Positions 10,352 through 21,032 of a stretch of 64,000 nt of DNA are shown one piece after another (the first letter of the stretch is position 1; the number at the start of each line of letters is the position of its first letter). The DNA is from Ashinkailepas kermadecensis. Taxonomy: Eukaryota; Arthropoda; Thecostraca; Neolepadidae. A model generated the notes under the pieces. The model ran no database searches and was not told the DNA's origin. It saw nothing but the letters and a program-made list of their open reading frames with translations. The stretch covers positions 164,001 to 228,000 of the forward strand of contig JAOTOM010004681.1 in assembly GCA_034440615.1 (NCBI GenBank). The letters run 5' to 3'. The position numbers and the translations under genes are program-made.

Positions 10352-12502
10352 ATGGGCAAGGCGTCTGGATACGAGCGGCGAAGTGAAAGGTGGACGAAGT
10401 GCTGTGATCCCTTACTTCGACACAGGGGTAAAACTGTAAAACATGGCTGTAGACCGGTGATTACAAAATGGATCGAACAAAACCCGGATCTCGACTTAGA
10501 TCGGAGCAAATACTTATGCACTTCCTGCCGACTGGCGCTTTCGAAGAGAAGACCGTCAGATCCAGTCGAACAGCGGGAGCCGCAGCAGCCACCAGCGGAA
10601 CCGGGAACATCAGTGCTTCAGACGGCCGATGACAGTAACGGATCTCTCCAAGCAGAGGCAGCACCTTCAAATACCGATTCTACAGATGTAGACCAAACAG
10701 TAGATGCCATAGACCAGTCCGCACAGGCACTTGGTGAGACCCCAATCAAGCGGAAACGGCTACGAACTTCAAAGAAGTACAGACGGACGAAGATGTCCAA
10801 AATCACAGCGGCTTTCCAGAAACGAGTTTCAAGTATCGATACAGAGTCCGTCCCTTGCACCGACGAAGACGAAAAACAGAAAGCAAAAAGTTTTGAAGAA
10901 ATGATGGAGCAGCTGCGACAGAAATTCAGAACCACTGATAAACCAAGTGAAAAAATACAAATATTGACGGTAGCGCCAAGTTCATGGACAATTCGCAAGC
11001 TGATGGAAGAGTTTGGTGCGTCGCACCATCAAGCAGAGTGCGCCAAACGCTTGCAAGAAGCGTCAGGGTGCCTCTCGGTTCCGAATCCGAGGCCTGGAAA
11101 AGTGCTTAAAAGTGAGACTGCAGAACTAGTGAGGGACTTCTACAGAAGCGAAGACGTGAGTCGTGCAATGCCTGGAACTAAAGACTTCGTTTCTGTCCGG
11201 AGCAAAATTACAGGCAAAAGGGAGCGAGTACAGAAACGCCTTATCCTCTGCAACCTAAAAGAGGCCTATCGGTGTTTTAAGGATCTGTACCCGCAACAAA
11301 AAATAGGTTTTTCCAAATTTGCGGAGCTACGTCCGGGGGAATGTGTACTGGCAGGTGCGAGCGGTACCCATTGTGTGTGCGTATGCGTGCATCATGAGAA
11401 CGTGAAGTTAATGATGGCTGGTGGCAAAGTAAGCGACATCACTGTGAATGGGGTTCAGCTGGCATCCTATCATCATTGTTTGGCTCAGGTTCAGTGTAAC
11501 CCGCCATCGTTGCTTTGTAAGGTGCGTAAATGTGAAGAATGCCCAAAAGTGTCGGAATTCGGCGAACAAATTTTGGCTGAGTATGATAACCGAGAAATCG
11601 ATAACATTGAGTACCGAAAGTGGACTAATACTGATAGGTCCACCTTAGAGGTGGTTACGCAAACTTCTGAAGATTTTGTGCGATCATTTTGCGAGCAGCT
11701 GGAAATACTTGTAAAGCATGATTTTGTCGCCCGTGCCCAAGGCAATTATCTGAAAGGCCTAAAGGAAACACTAGCTCCTGCAGAGGTAATTGTTATTGGA
11801 GATTTTTCCGAAAACTACGCTATGGTTACACAGGATGAGGTACAGTCCCATCACTGGAACAAACTGCAGGTGACAATCCATCCGTTTGTGGCTTATTGGC
11901 GAAACAACGCAGGGGACCTCAAACATTTTTCTTACTCTGCCATTTCCGACTGCCTGACGCATGATACTGTGGCTGTCCACCTGTTTCAATGAAAACTCAT
12001 TGAGCGCCTGGAAGCAGAATTAGGCCAGCGCCCCAAGAATATATTTTATTTTTCAGATGGGGCTGCCTCGCAATACAAAAATTGTAAGAATTTCCTAAAT
12101 TTGGCAGAGCATTCCGTCGACTTTGGAATAGACGCCGAGTGGCATTTCTTCATAACCGTTCACGGAAAGGGACCGTGTGATGGCATTGGTGGGACGTTGA
12201 AAAGGTTAGCTAAAAAGGCAAGTCTGCAAGGAACTCTGATTGAGACCCCGGACCAGTTTTATCAGTTTGTAAAAAACCATGCCACCGGCACGTGCGTGGA
12301 GTATTTTCCCAAAACCGAGTGGGTCAAAGAAACCAAAGCGTTGAATGACAGATTCGCAGCTGCTCGCACAATACCGGGAACAAGGAATGTCCATCGTGTT
12401 ACTCCGTCTCCACGTAATGGTATGGTGGTTGTGAGATGGTTTTCCGGCAGCGAGACGGGCCGTGAGGTACGTGTGGCGAAAAAGGTTGGTAGTTCTTCGT
12501 GA
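10352..12502 (+). pseudogene. Putative DDD/E-type transposase, one in-frame stop
   Basis: A single frame spans 10352-12502 (about 716 codons) and is interrupted only by TGA at 11990-11992. I start at the first in-frame ATG, 10352; the frame is open a little upstream but without ATG. The N-terminus holds a Cys/His cluster (KCCDPLLRH ... HGCRP ... LCTSCR, residues about 16-60) that could be a zinc-binding DNA-recognition domain, followed by a Ser/Pro-rich linker and a basic segment (KRKRLRTSKKYRRTK). The second half has an RNase H-like pattern: IGDFSENY (Asp codon 11801), FSDGAASQYKN (Asp codon 12056) and HGKGPCDGIGG (Asp codon 12179). These are candidate catalytic residues by inference only. 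Position between long inverted repeats supports a transposase role. One stop and no frameshift indicate recent inactivation. Confidence 0.75.
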
Positions 12503-13099
12503 ATATACTGTACTGCTGTTCAACTTGTTTTATGGTCGCGGCTATTTGTATCTCAGAAAAATGCACTGGCCCTCCCGATAAAATGTTAGTACGAAACGCA
12601 CGCGAGCTGAAACAATATATTCAGGCTATAAAAACCGAGGAAACATATTTTTTTGCGAATAACTTTTGCCAAAATAAAGATAGAAATATAATTTTGTTAC
12701 AATCGTATTTTCCTCGTCAGGCCGCGTTGATTGATGTATCACATGACTTAGCTAGCTGAACATTTGATCCTGACCCCAGTTGACCTCCAGGTCACCCTAA
12801 ACCGAGGTCAAGTGATGACCTAGCTAGATCATATTATACATCATGATTAACCAGAGGATCTCGGTGGCATTAAAATTATTTCTCTATCTTGATTCAATAT
12901 AAAGTTATTGACGAAAGTGTGACATGACCTCATAGTGACCTCACGTGACCTTGCAGAGGACACTTGTTCAAAATCAAACTTGGCTCGTTTGGAGTAGCCT
13001 AGCCTAAAACTAGGTAATATAGCCTGTACGAGCCAAATTCAGCGTTTTTTGTTCAGGAAAATATTTTTGTTTCCCTGTTGGTTTGTAATGGAGAGGTCA
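12503..13099. other. 3' non-coding part of the long-TIR transposon
   Basis: This AT-rich stretch lies between the transposase stop and the right inverted repeat. It carries more TGACCT/AGGTCA motifs (12777-12822 and 12926-12955). No gene is seen. Confidence 0.6.
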
Positions 13100-13740
13100 C
13101 TGCCAGGTCATGTGAGGTCAGATCAACTTGAAAATCTGGAAAATAGTTCAGCTTGCCACCGATGATTTGCCCACCAAATTTGACGATAATCGGACCAAGG
13201 AAACCAGAGTTATCATCGATGATATGGTAAATAGCCTCGGGGCATGCTTCGATTTGGTCCTATGACAATACCTGCTCAAAGGCCGATATCTCAAAAAGTT
13301 TTAGAGTCTCCGCCTTTCTTTTTTGCACGTTCTTAGATAGTATCACGACCATTAATTCAGCCACGTTTAGTCGAATTAGGGGCAGGCAAACATATATAAA
13401 AATGCATTTTTATACTTTGACCTCGTTAGGTCAAGGGTCACGGAGAGGTCACGTGCAACTTTTGCCATATTTCTGAATGGCCAAGGGTTTCTGCGCATTT
13501 TAACACCAATGTCGTTCCACTAAGTTAATTAACATCTAAGATATATGCATTTGATTGTTGTCAAGTCGGTAAAAATAGGCGACCTAGGATGACCTCTAAA
13601 TCTGACCCCAGAGGTCACCCAGGGCTGAAAGTTGGCGTGTGAGGTTCGTTCACTTGGCACTACAGGTGTATCAATTTTCATCAAAATCGGAGGGGGTCGG
13701 GTTCAAAATAGCCAATTCTTGTGCGATTTGACGTGGAATG
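13100..13740. repeat. Right long terminal inverted repeat
   Basis: This is the reverse-complement partner of 9348-9975. Matching blocks include the segment with ATCATCGATGAT (about 13212) paired with the same palindromic block near 9852. Inward of about 13095 the similarity fades. Confidence 0.85.
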
Positions 13741-13894
13741 CCCCTTTGACATATATGTCAAAGTGATCTATATGGCCATGAAACATGCAAGAGAGCGTAG
13801 AGAAAAACGGTAAAATTGCATGTAAACCAATGGTGAAGGGAAACCGTCAAGCCCGCTACCAAACCCACTTCGTGGGGGCCCGTCTGAGACCGCC

Positions 13895-14245
13895 CGTATG
13901 AAAGAGGAAATGTTCAAGGGGGACCTGGAGGACCTCTTCGACGTGGCGAGCAGTGATGCCCTCGATCGGATGACCGTGGAGGAGGACAAAGCCTTTCTTC
14001 ACAGCCAGCGGGAGGACCGAGCGACCTCGTCCATGGCGGGCTTAGACTGCGTCACAGTTGAGGCCCAAGAGAGGAAGAAGAAGGGAGCGGGCAGAAGAGA
14101 TGAGGAAGGATCGCTCGAAGAAGGAGAAGGAAGCCATGACCTCCGTCGTACCGTCTGACTGCCTGACCTCGTATTCGTCCTCCGCCGCCGGGGAAACAGA
14201 CGACAGTGATGTAGACTTCACCGATCCCAGTCACCCGAAACGGAG
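13895..14245 (+). pseudogene. Charged transposon-like protein fragment
   Basis: Two overlapping plus-strand frames (13898-14158 and 14058 to about 14245) look like one coding stretch with a frameshift near 14090: an acidic start (DLEDLFDVASSDALDRM), a basic patch (EEMRKDRSKKEKEAM) and an acidic Ser-rich stretch (AAGETDDSDVDF). The style resembles N-terminal parts of arthropod transposon-encoded proteins, but I do not recognise a family. It stops where the opposite-strand Gag-like fragment begins. Confidence 0.35.
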
Positions 14246-14249
14246 TAAA

Positions 14250-15215
14250 GTCGAGGGAGCAAAATCCACAGCCTTGCTCTGGAGCATCCTGTTGGCGGTG
14301 GAGGGGCTGAGCGCTAGAGCGACCGGTGACTGGGGTCGCCGCGGTCTGCTGCGCGGCCCGACAGTGGTGGGCGGTGTCGGCCTTGGCGGGGCCCGCGGCA
14401 GGGGCAGGGCGCATGGCCGGCTGGGTGACGTCCTGTGGGCGGTGCGGGGACCGGGGGACGAAGGGGCCCGCTAAGGGGGGCAGGGCGAGAGGCCGGGGAA
14501 GGAGAGGAGGGAAGCGGGTCGCAGTCTGACTGACCCGACCCACCAGACCTGGGGCGGGAGCCCGCTTCAGCCGGAGTCGGCCACATTGGGGCCAAGTGGG
14601 GCCGGGCCCACACCATCGGTGGTGGAGGCGGCGAGGAGCCCTGTGAGGTGAGTCGCCGCTGCTGACGCTCTTTGGCGTCGAGCCACGCAGGGCAGCGTGG
14701 GGATGCGGCCGGGTGGGGGCCCAGGCAGGCCGCGCAACGTGGGACCTCGGACGCGCACATATCTGTCGTGTGCCCCTCGGCACATCGCCCACATACAGGC
14801 TCCCTGGAGCGACACGCCTTTGCCAGGTGCCCGTACCTTTGGCAGAAGGCACATCGGGCCGGTGGTGGGGTCCAGGGGCGGAGAGGGATGCGCAAGTAGC
14901 CCGCCATGACGTGGGTGGGCGGGACTTGAGTGCGGAAGCCCAGTTTCAGGACTGGGCCCGCACGAGGGCGACGACCGAGACTGGTCACGTCGCACACTCC
15001 CTGCGACTTCAGCTCGTCCAGGAGCTCCTCCTCGGACAGATCCACCAGCTCCGGGGCGTAAGCGGTGGTATAAACCAGGTTGAGCCTGTCCGCGAGCTCA
15101 ACCGTGATGTCCTTGCCGAGGAACCGGTTTAGGCTCATGAGGGCACGTGCCTGTGAGGCTTCCCTAACCCGCACCAGCAGGGCACCAGAGCGGAGGACCT
15201 TCGCCGAGGAAACTC
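14250..15215 (-). pseudogene. LINE ORF1 (Gag-like) fragment with three zinc knuckles
   Basis: The minus-strand frame from about 15215 down to 14314 encodes a Gag-like protein with three cysteine knuckles in a row: CAFCQRYGHLAKAC, CGRCAEGHTTDMC and CAACLGPHPAASPRC. This trio is the signature of I/R1/Jockey-type ORF1 nucleic-acid chaperones. A Pro-rich C-terminal tail follows. No start codon is visible because the upstream (high-coordinate) side is cut at about 15215, where an opposite-strand LINE fragment begins. Its GC-rich codon use differs from the neighbouring RT. Confidence 0.75.
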
Positions 15216-15216
15216 C

Positions 15217-17675
15217 GCCTGTCCACCCGTCAACAACACTGAATCATATAATGCCCCATTTACTCCCTATGAGCTAACCCTTTCCAAAGTAACCAACACT
15301 TCCCCTGGCCCTGACCAATTGGCATACCCCTTCTTCCAAAATCTATCCGACGCCGGAAATGAAAATCTCCTCTCAGCACTAAATCAATTATGGACTGACG
15401 GCACTTTTCCCCCTTCCTGGTCTACTAGCACTATCATTCCTGTCGCGAAACATCGCAAACCCCGCGACCTTCCCTCTAGCTATCGACCTATCTCTCTCAC
15501 TAGTTGTGCCTCTAAAATCTTTGAGCGCATGGTCAATGGTCGAATCAGAGTACACCTCGAAAACAACAACATTCTCTCCCCCTTTCAAAGCGGATTCCGA
15601 CCCAGACACAGCACCGCCGACAACCTCTTCCAACTAGTTGATTCGATACAGCGCGGCTTCATGAAAAAATATGAAACCGTCGCACTTTTTCTCGACTTGA
15701 AATCCGCATTCAATAAAGTACACAGTTCGGCCCTCCAAATCAAATTACATCGTATTGGCATACGAGGCAGAATGGAAAAATTCATCTCCAACTTCCTCGC
15801 TGATAGAACATTCACCGTCCGCTGCGGCAATATCCATTCTCGGCCCCAGAAACTCGAGCAGGGCGTCCCACAAAGCAGCGTGCTATCCCCCACGCTCTTT
15901 CTCATCATGATTAACGATGCACTCGCCGACCTCCACAACATAGCCCATTGCCTAAAATACTCCATTTACGCCGATGATCTGGCCATATGGTGCACGCACC
16001 GTTCGGCAGACAAAGCAAATTATCTTATGCAGCGCGCCATGAATCAAATTGATTCCTGGTGGTCCCTTTGGGGACTGCAAGTCTCCCCCGCAAAATCCGT
16101 CACAATGCTTTTCTCACGGCTCCACACATACATCCCACCTACTACTCCGCTCCGCTATCGCGAACAAACTATCCCTCTCCAAACCACATTCACATATCTT
16201 GGCATCATACTAGACAAAAGTCTTTGTTTCGGCCCTCATATTGCTTATCTAAAACAACGCTGCGCAAAACGGCTGAATCTCCTGCGCTGCATCTCCGGTC
16301 GCGACTGGGGTGCAGACAGGGCTACCCTCAACACTACGTATATCGCTCTGATTCGCTCCGTCCTGGAATACAATGCGTTTATCTTCGATCATATATCTCC
16401 GTCACACATCACAACACTTGAACGCATACAAAATCACGCTCTTCGCCTCATCACCGGAGCACACCGCACTACACCCATTACCAGTCTCCGGGCTGAGGCC
16501 CACCTCCCCAGCTTACAACACCGCAGAACACTCCAACTAGTCAGATACCACTTTCGGACCACAACACAGCTCAACCACCCTGCTACCCCCGCACTTACTA
16601 AACCTCCCTTCAGACTTACCTATAATAGGGACAAACACAACATTGGCATACATTTGAAACATGTCCTTTCTCTCGCACTCAAATTCCCCAAGGTAACCCT
16701 CGGCAAATTCCCTCCCCTTCTTACCTTTTGGCACATGTATCATCCCAAGCTCGAATATCTCTTCCACCAAAACAAAAAATTACTTTCCCCCATCGAAAAA
16801 CAACAAACATTTTTCGAATATCAAGCCGCCCACCCCCATCATACATACTTCTACACAGACGGCTCCCGTACCACCGACGGTACGGGAGCTGCTTGGTGCG
16901 GTGGACCCAGCTTTGGCCAAATAAAATTAACACCACACCACTCGGTTTACACCTCAGAACTAGTCGCAATCTACGCCTGTCTACACCACATCATTCAATA
17001 CCACATCTCCACACCAACCATCATCTGCACCGACTCACGTTCTTCCATCGACGCTCTCGCAGCCATACACAACACCACACACCCCACACTCCACGCTATC
17101 CGGGAACTCTATCACACACATCATGTCCACCTTCACCTCACACTGCTTTGGATCCCTGGCCAAATGGGGATTCCGGGCAACGAGCGGGCAGATGAGCTCG
17201 CACGTCGAGCCATCGATCTCCCACCCACCCCCAACCTCCCAGTCCCCCCCCTGTGACCTATCCCTCACCAACAGATTATTCAACACATATCTCCAGGCAT
17301 GCTGGAATCACAACACTACTCACTTGCACCACATTAAACCCCTTCTCGCCAAATGGCCCTCTTCCAGACAACTCACGCGCTCACACGAGATCCACCTTGC
17401 TCGACTCCGACTCGGGCACACGAATCTCACGCATAATTTCCTCTTTGATCGACCTATCCGCGCTCCGCCCTGCCAAACATGTGGTGTTCGTAACACTGGA
17501 ACATTTCTTGCTTATTTGCCCAGCCTACCAACTACAACGTCGCCCACTTCTTACCTACATTGCGCAAAATCGTCTTCCACTTTCACTACCAAGCCTCCTC
17601 GGTGACAAGCACCCGGACCTCATTGACATACTATTCACATACTTGCACGGCACGAAACTAGAGGACGTAATTTGA
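15217..17675 (+). pseudogene. Plus-strand LINE ORF2 fragment: RT + RNase H
   Basis: This is the only LINE copy on the plus strand. One frame is open from about 15223 to 17256: RT fingers (RPISLTSCASKIFERMV), a G-to-S change in the usually invariant VPQG motif (EQGVPQSSVLSPTLF), catalytic YADDLAIW (about 15970), then RNase H (FYTDGSRTTDGTG, TSELVAIYA, CTDSRSS, WIPGQMGIPGNERADELA). After 17256 the C-terminal part (HLARLRLGHTNLTHNFLF, PPCQTCG) continues in another frame with at least two shifts to 17675. The endonuclease is missing. The coding strand is strikingly C-rich and G-poor, unlike the minus-strand LINEs, so it belongs to a separate family without the shared 3' hairpin. Confidence 0.9.
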
Positions 17676-18260
17676 AGTCAAACGCTATCATCTCCATCGT
17701 CGCTAAACACATACATATAGGTTGTATCACACTAGGTAGGCAGGGACCGATCCAATTTGGCCAAAACGGACGGTTCTCCTTATAAATTGCGCTTGGTTTT
17801 TCAACTTCGGGTTTTCCAAGCTGCTTGGTTTTTTCACCTCTCAGGTTTTTCCAAGCCTTAACTAAAACATACACCTACACACACAAGGTCGGGCCCGACG
17901 CCCACGACTCGCCCTAGACGTCGGGCCTCTGCTTCGCTTTTTCGGTCGCAGGTGAGCAATGGAGCCTCTCCGCAGGTTACGATGCTGCCCACCCTCCAAG
18001 TGTACTTCTATGTGTCGTGTATGTACGACAGGTACGTGTGTCTGTGTATGTTTCACCCATGTATGTGTGTCGGACTTTACGCCACGTTCCTTGCTTGTCG
18101 GCGTCTCATCTTTCCTCTCTTTCTTAATTGATATAACCGGATGCCATATAAGCCGGATTAACGTAACCCTTTCCTTAACGTAGCATATCTCTAGCGGATG
18201 GCACTCGGCCTCTGCTAAAGATGGAGGGGAAAAAAGAAAAAAGAAAGAGAAAAAAAAGCG
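17676..18260. other. Non-coding stretch between LINE and LTR element
   Basis: No convincing gene. There is a repeated phrase GGTTTTTC(C)AA(G/C) at about 17791-17855 and an A/G-rich run at 18221-18260. It could contain a diverged U3 of the LTR element that follows, but it shows no match to the 3' LTR. Confidence 0.4.
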
Positions 18261-18371
18261 ATTCCTCCCACTTGGAATCTTCTCTCTGCAAATACAAGCA
18301 ATATTCGACACGCACAAGTTTCTGGCAACATGCCATCGAGACAGTGTGGAGTGTGCGTCCCACACTCCACA
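18261..18371 (+). repeat. 5' LTR, R-U5 part
   Basis: Nearly identical to 21627-21737 and ends in CA directly before the primer-binding site. The end carries an 11-bp inverted repeat (TGTGGAGTGTG ... CACACTCCACA). Sequence upstream of 18261 does not match the 3' LTR, so U3 is missing or replaced. Confidence 0.75.
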
Positions 18372-18373
18372 AT

Positions 18374-18392
18374 TGGTGACCCCGACGTGATT
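18374..18392 (+). promoter_or_regulatory. Primer-binding site, tRNA-Trp type
   Basis: TGGTGACCCCGACGTGATT is the complement of an arthropod tRNA-Trp 3' end including CCA, as I recall that tRNA. It sits two bases downstream of the LTR end, the normal place for minus-strand priming. Confidence 0.75.
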
Positions 18393-18690
18393 CAAGCCGT
18401 CCCGACGTGATTCAAGCCGGCCCGACGTGATTCAAGCCGTCCCGACGCAACTCAAGCCGTCCCGACATGATTCAAGCTATCCCAACGTGATTTAAGCAGG
18501 CCCGACGTGATTCAAGCCGTCCCGACGCGATTCAAGCCGTCCCGACATGATTCCAGCCATCCCGACGTGATTCCAGCCATCCCGACGCGATTCAAGCTGT
18601 CCCGACGCGATTCAAGCCGTCCCGACGCGATTCAAGCCGTCCCGACGCGATTCAAGCCGTCCTGACGTGATTCAAGCAGTCCCGACGTGA
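18381..18690 (+). repeat. 20-bp tandem array derived from the primer-binding site
   Basis: Fifteen full units and one half unit of consensus CCCGACGTGATTCAAGCCGT follow one another with exact 20-bp spacing and no indels; units differ by 0-4 substitutions (for example CGACGCGATT and CGACATGATT). The first unit is itself the 3' part of the primer-binding site plus eight bases, so the array probably grew from that site. Confidence 0.95.
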
Positions 18691-18691
18691 T

Positions 18692-19445
18692 GTGGGGAGC
18701 CAACGCGCAACTCTCTCCGCTTTCCGCACGCCCCCACCCGGTCCTGTCCCTCTTTCTGCCTCTCTCCCTCTCGCCGGAGGCCTAATAGCGCCGCCCGGAC
18801 ACCGAGGGACCACCGACGTTCGTCTCCCCGCTGCGTCGCCGCATCTGCGCACGCCCAGCCGGCCTCCGCCACCATGCGGTGTCAGCCAACTCGCTGCTGA
18901 CGCCGCATCATCCTCCAGCTCACCGTCTGACGTCCTGGCTGACGTCACGTCATCTGCCGGCTCACCGTCTGACGTCCTGGCTGACGTCACTATCTCAGCC
19001 GGTACACCAGCTGACGTCACAGCCGACTCACTGGCTGACGTCACAGCACCTACCGGCTCACCGTCTGACGTCACATCCGCCTGCTCACCGAAGTCGACGC
19101 CGCATCATCCGCCAGCACGCCGCCTGACGTCCTGGCTGACGTCACGGCATCTGCCGGCTCACCAACGGCGACTTCGCGACGTCACAGCCGACTCACTGGC
19201 TGACGTCACAGCAACCTCAGCCGACCCACTGGCTGACGCCTCATCAACAGGCTCATCGTCTGACGTCCTGGCTGACGTCACGGCATCTGCCGGCTCACCA
19301 ACGGCGACTTCGCGACGTCACAGCCGACTCACTGGCTGACGTCACAGCAACCTCAGCCGACCCACTGGCTGCCTCAGCAACCTCAGCCGACCAACTGGCT
19401 GAGTGCAACTGCAGCCGACCCACTGGCTGACGTCTCATCGTCTAA
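18692..19445 (+). pseudogene. Gag-region remnant rich in TGACGTCA repeats
   Basis: A plus-strand frame (18692-19339, about 215 codons) begins right after the 20-bp array, where gag would be expected. It has a Pro-rich start and then irregular repeats of SDVLADVTS-type sequence. At the DNA level the repeats carry nine palindromic TGACGTCA sites between about 18950 and 19345, plus many TGACGTCC half variants. A block of about 100 bp at 19136-19234 is repeated exactly at about 19271-19369. I see no Gag domain. The same repeat style resumes at 21033-21160 beyond the LINE insertion. Confidence 0.5.
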
Positions 19446-21016
19446 TGATGATGATGAATTGGTGTTTACGGGCGCGTCGACTACAATGGTCATTTTGCGC
19501 CCATAACTGCGTTTATAGTTAATCTACTATGCTCCCATAGTAGTCAGTAGTTAATAGTCTTCAGGGGCGGCGATATATAACTTCAAAACGTGCTTGTTGG
19601 AGGAAAGTAAAAATGTTTCCAGACGATACAACGCCAGAGTCATTGTTTAGCAGCATCCGTAAAGTGTCAATGTTTACCCGTCCTAAAATCTGGCGTCGGA
19701 GAGGGTCCAGCAGTACACAATCTACTAAAACATGATAAACGGTAAGCGGGTCCGAACAGCGTGGGCATAAAGGTTGGTCATCACCGGTCAGAAGAAAGCT
19801 ATGTGTCGCGAATGTATGGCCAATCCTCAATCTGCAGAGCGTTACTTCTTCCCGTCGTGAGGTCCGGTGTGAGGAGTCCCACATACCTAGTGCCGGCTTT
19901 ATAACCCTCAACTTACTAGGTTTGGAATTCCAGGTTCGTTGCCATTCGGACCGTATATGTGATAATATGGAGGGGTATATATCACTTGGAGGAAGACGTA
20001 GACGAACTTCACGGCCATTGCTGATTGCGTGCTTGGCAGCTATATCGGCAGCTTCGTTACCTGCGAGTCCAACATGGCTGGGGATCCAGCAGAATACGAT
20101 GTTTTTGTTGACAGTAGTCAGGGATTTGACGACGGACAGAATCCTGTGCACAAGCCTGTTTTCCGGGTTGAAAGACCTCATTGCCCAGAGACTGCTCAGG
20201 GAGTCAGTAAAAACGACGTGATTTATGGACTGGTGATACTGAATATGATAAAGCGATTGCAAAATGGCGTAAAGTTCAGCGGTAAAGATCGACGCCTGCT
20301 TCGGTAAACAGAAGTAACCAATACCTCGTCGACCAACATACGCGCATCCCACTCCGGAAGGAGACTTGGAGCCGTCTGTGTAGATGCGGGAGAACTCACG
20401 GTACTGGTGTAGTTTTTCTAACGCAAGCATTCGGAATTCTTCGGAGGTTACATTTCCCTTCTTTGAATGGGACAAAGTGAGGTCAGTCACCACTGGGACA
20501 ACCTTCCAAGGGGGGATGCTCGGAGTGACAGCGCGTGTCATAGAGCTTGGTCTAATATTGCATTTGCGAAAGATAGAAGCCATGCGCCAAGAAAATGGCA
20601 AGCCACGCTGATTACTGGTTGACCGACGTGGCAGTAATGACCTTGAAAATATCAATTTATATGCTGGATGTTTCCGGTTCTGTGCGACCTTACATGCATA
20701 TCTCGCTCCCATTAGCATACGGCGTAACGCAAGGGGAGGTTCATCGGTTTCGGCCATTAGACTACCGGCTGGAGAAGTACGGAAAGCTCCAGTAGCAACA
20801 TGAAGGGCTGTATTGTGTATAACGTCCAAACGTCGTTTCGTTGTGACACAAGCTCCGTCATAAATAAAACATCCATAGTCAATTTTAGAGCGTACTAGCG
20901 ATCGGTACATGATAAGTAGAATAGACCTGTCTGCTCCATAGGAGCATCTGGAGACAGTGCTCATCACCTGAAATCGTTTTGCACATTTTTGTACAAGATC
21001 ATTGATGTGGGTGCTA
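19446..21016 (-). pseudogene. LINE delta, 5'-truncated, 16-bp target duplication
   Basis: ACGTCTCATCGTCTAA at 19430-19445 and 21017-21032 flanks this insertion perfectly. The 3' end (ATG-unit tail and hairpin, about 19468-19506) leads to one uninterrupted minus-strand frame, 19561-20967 (468 codons): RT thumb, RNase H (IYTDGSKSPSGVGCA, TAELYAILQSL, VFTDSLSSLWAM, WIPSHVGLAGNEAAD) and C-terminal motif CPRCSDPLTVYHVLVDC. It is very close to the delta copy at 57482-63556. Truncation is in the RT thumb. The absence of frameshifts suggests a young insertion. Confidence 0.95.
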
Positions 21017-21032
21017 ACGTCTCATCGTCTAA

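Larger units (their letters stand above)
9339..13744 (+). mobile_element. 4.4-kb DNA transposon with long terminal inverted repeats
   Basis: The left end (CATTCCACGTCAAATCGCAC at 9348-9367) is the reverse complement of the right end (13721-13740), and similarity continues inward for about 630 bp on each side with small gaps. One plus-strand ORF lies between. The outermost bases are uncertain (GGG/CCC at 9339 and 13744) and no target duplication is obvious. I cannot assign a named superfamily. The coding region resembles a family of uncharacterised metazoan proteins with an [S/T]D-x3-SQY[K/R]N motif and an HGKGPCD motif. A foldback pair produced by segmental inversion is the alternative, made less likely by the single transposase-like ORF in the middle. 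Confidence 0.85.

Noticed and set aside
11990..11992. TGA read as selenocysteine in the transposase
   Set aside because: No reason for a selenoprotein here and no selenocysteine insertion structure noticed; a plain nonsense mutation is simpler.
14058..14474. Long plus-strand frames across 14250-15130 as genes
   Set aside because: They are shadows of the minus-strand ORF1 fragment, whose three cysteine knuckles are in the right order and spacing.
18381..18690. CRISPR-like array
   Set aside because: Units are contiguous with no spacers, in a eukaryotic LTR element, and derive from the primer-binding site.
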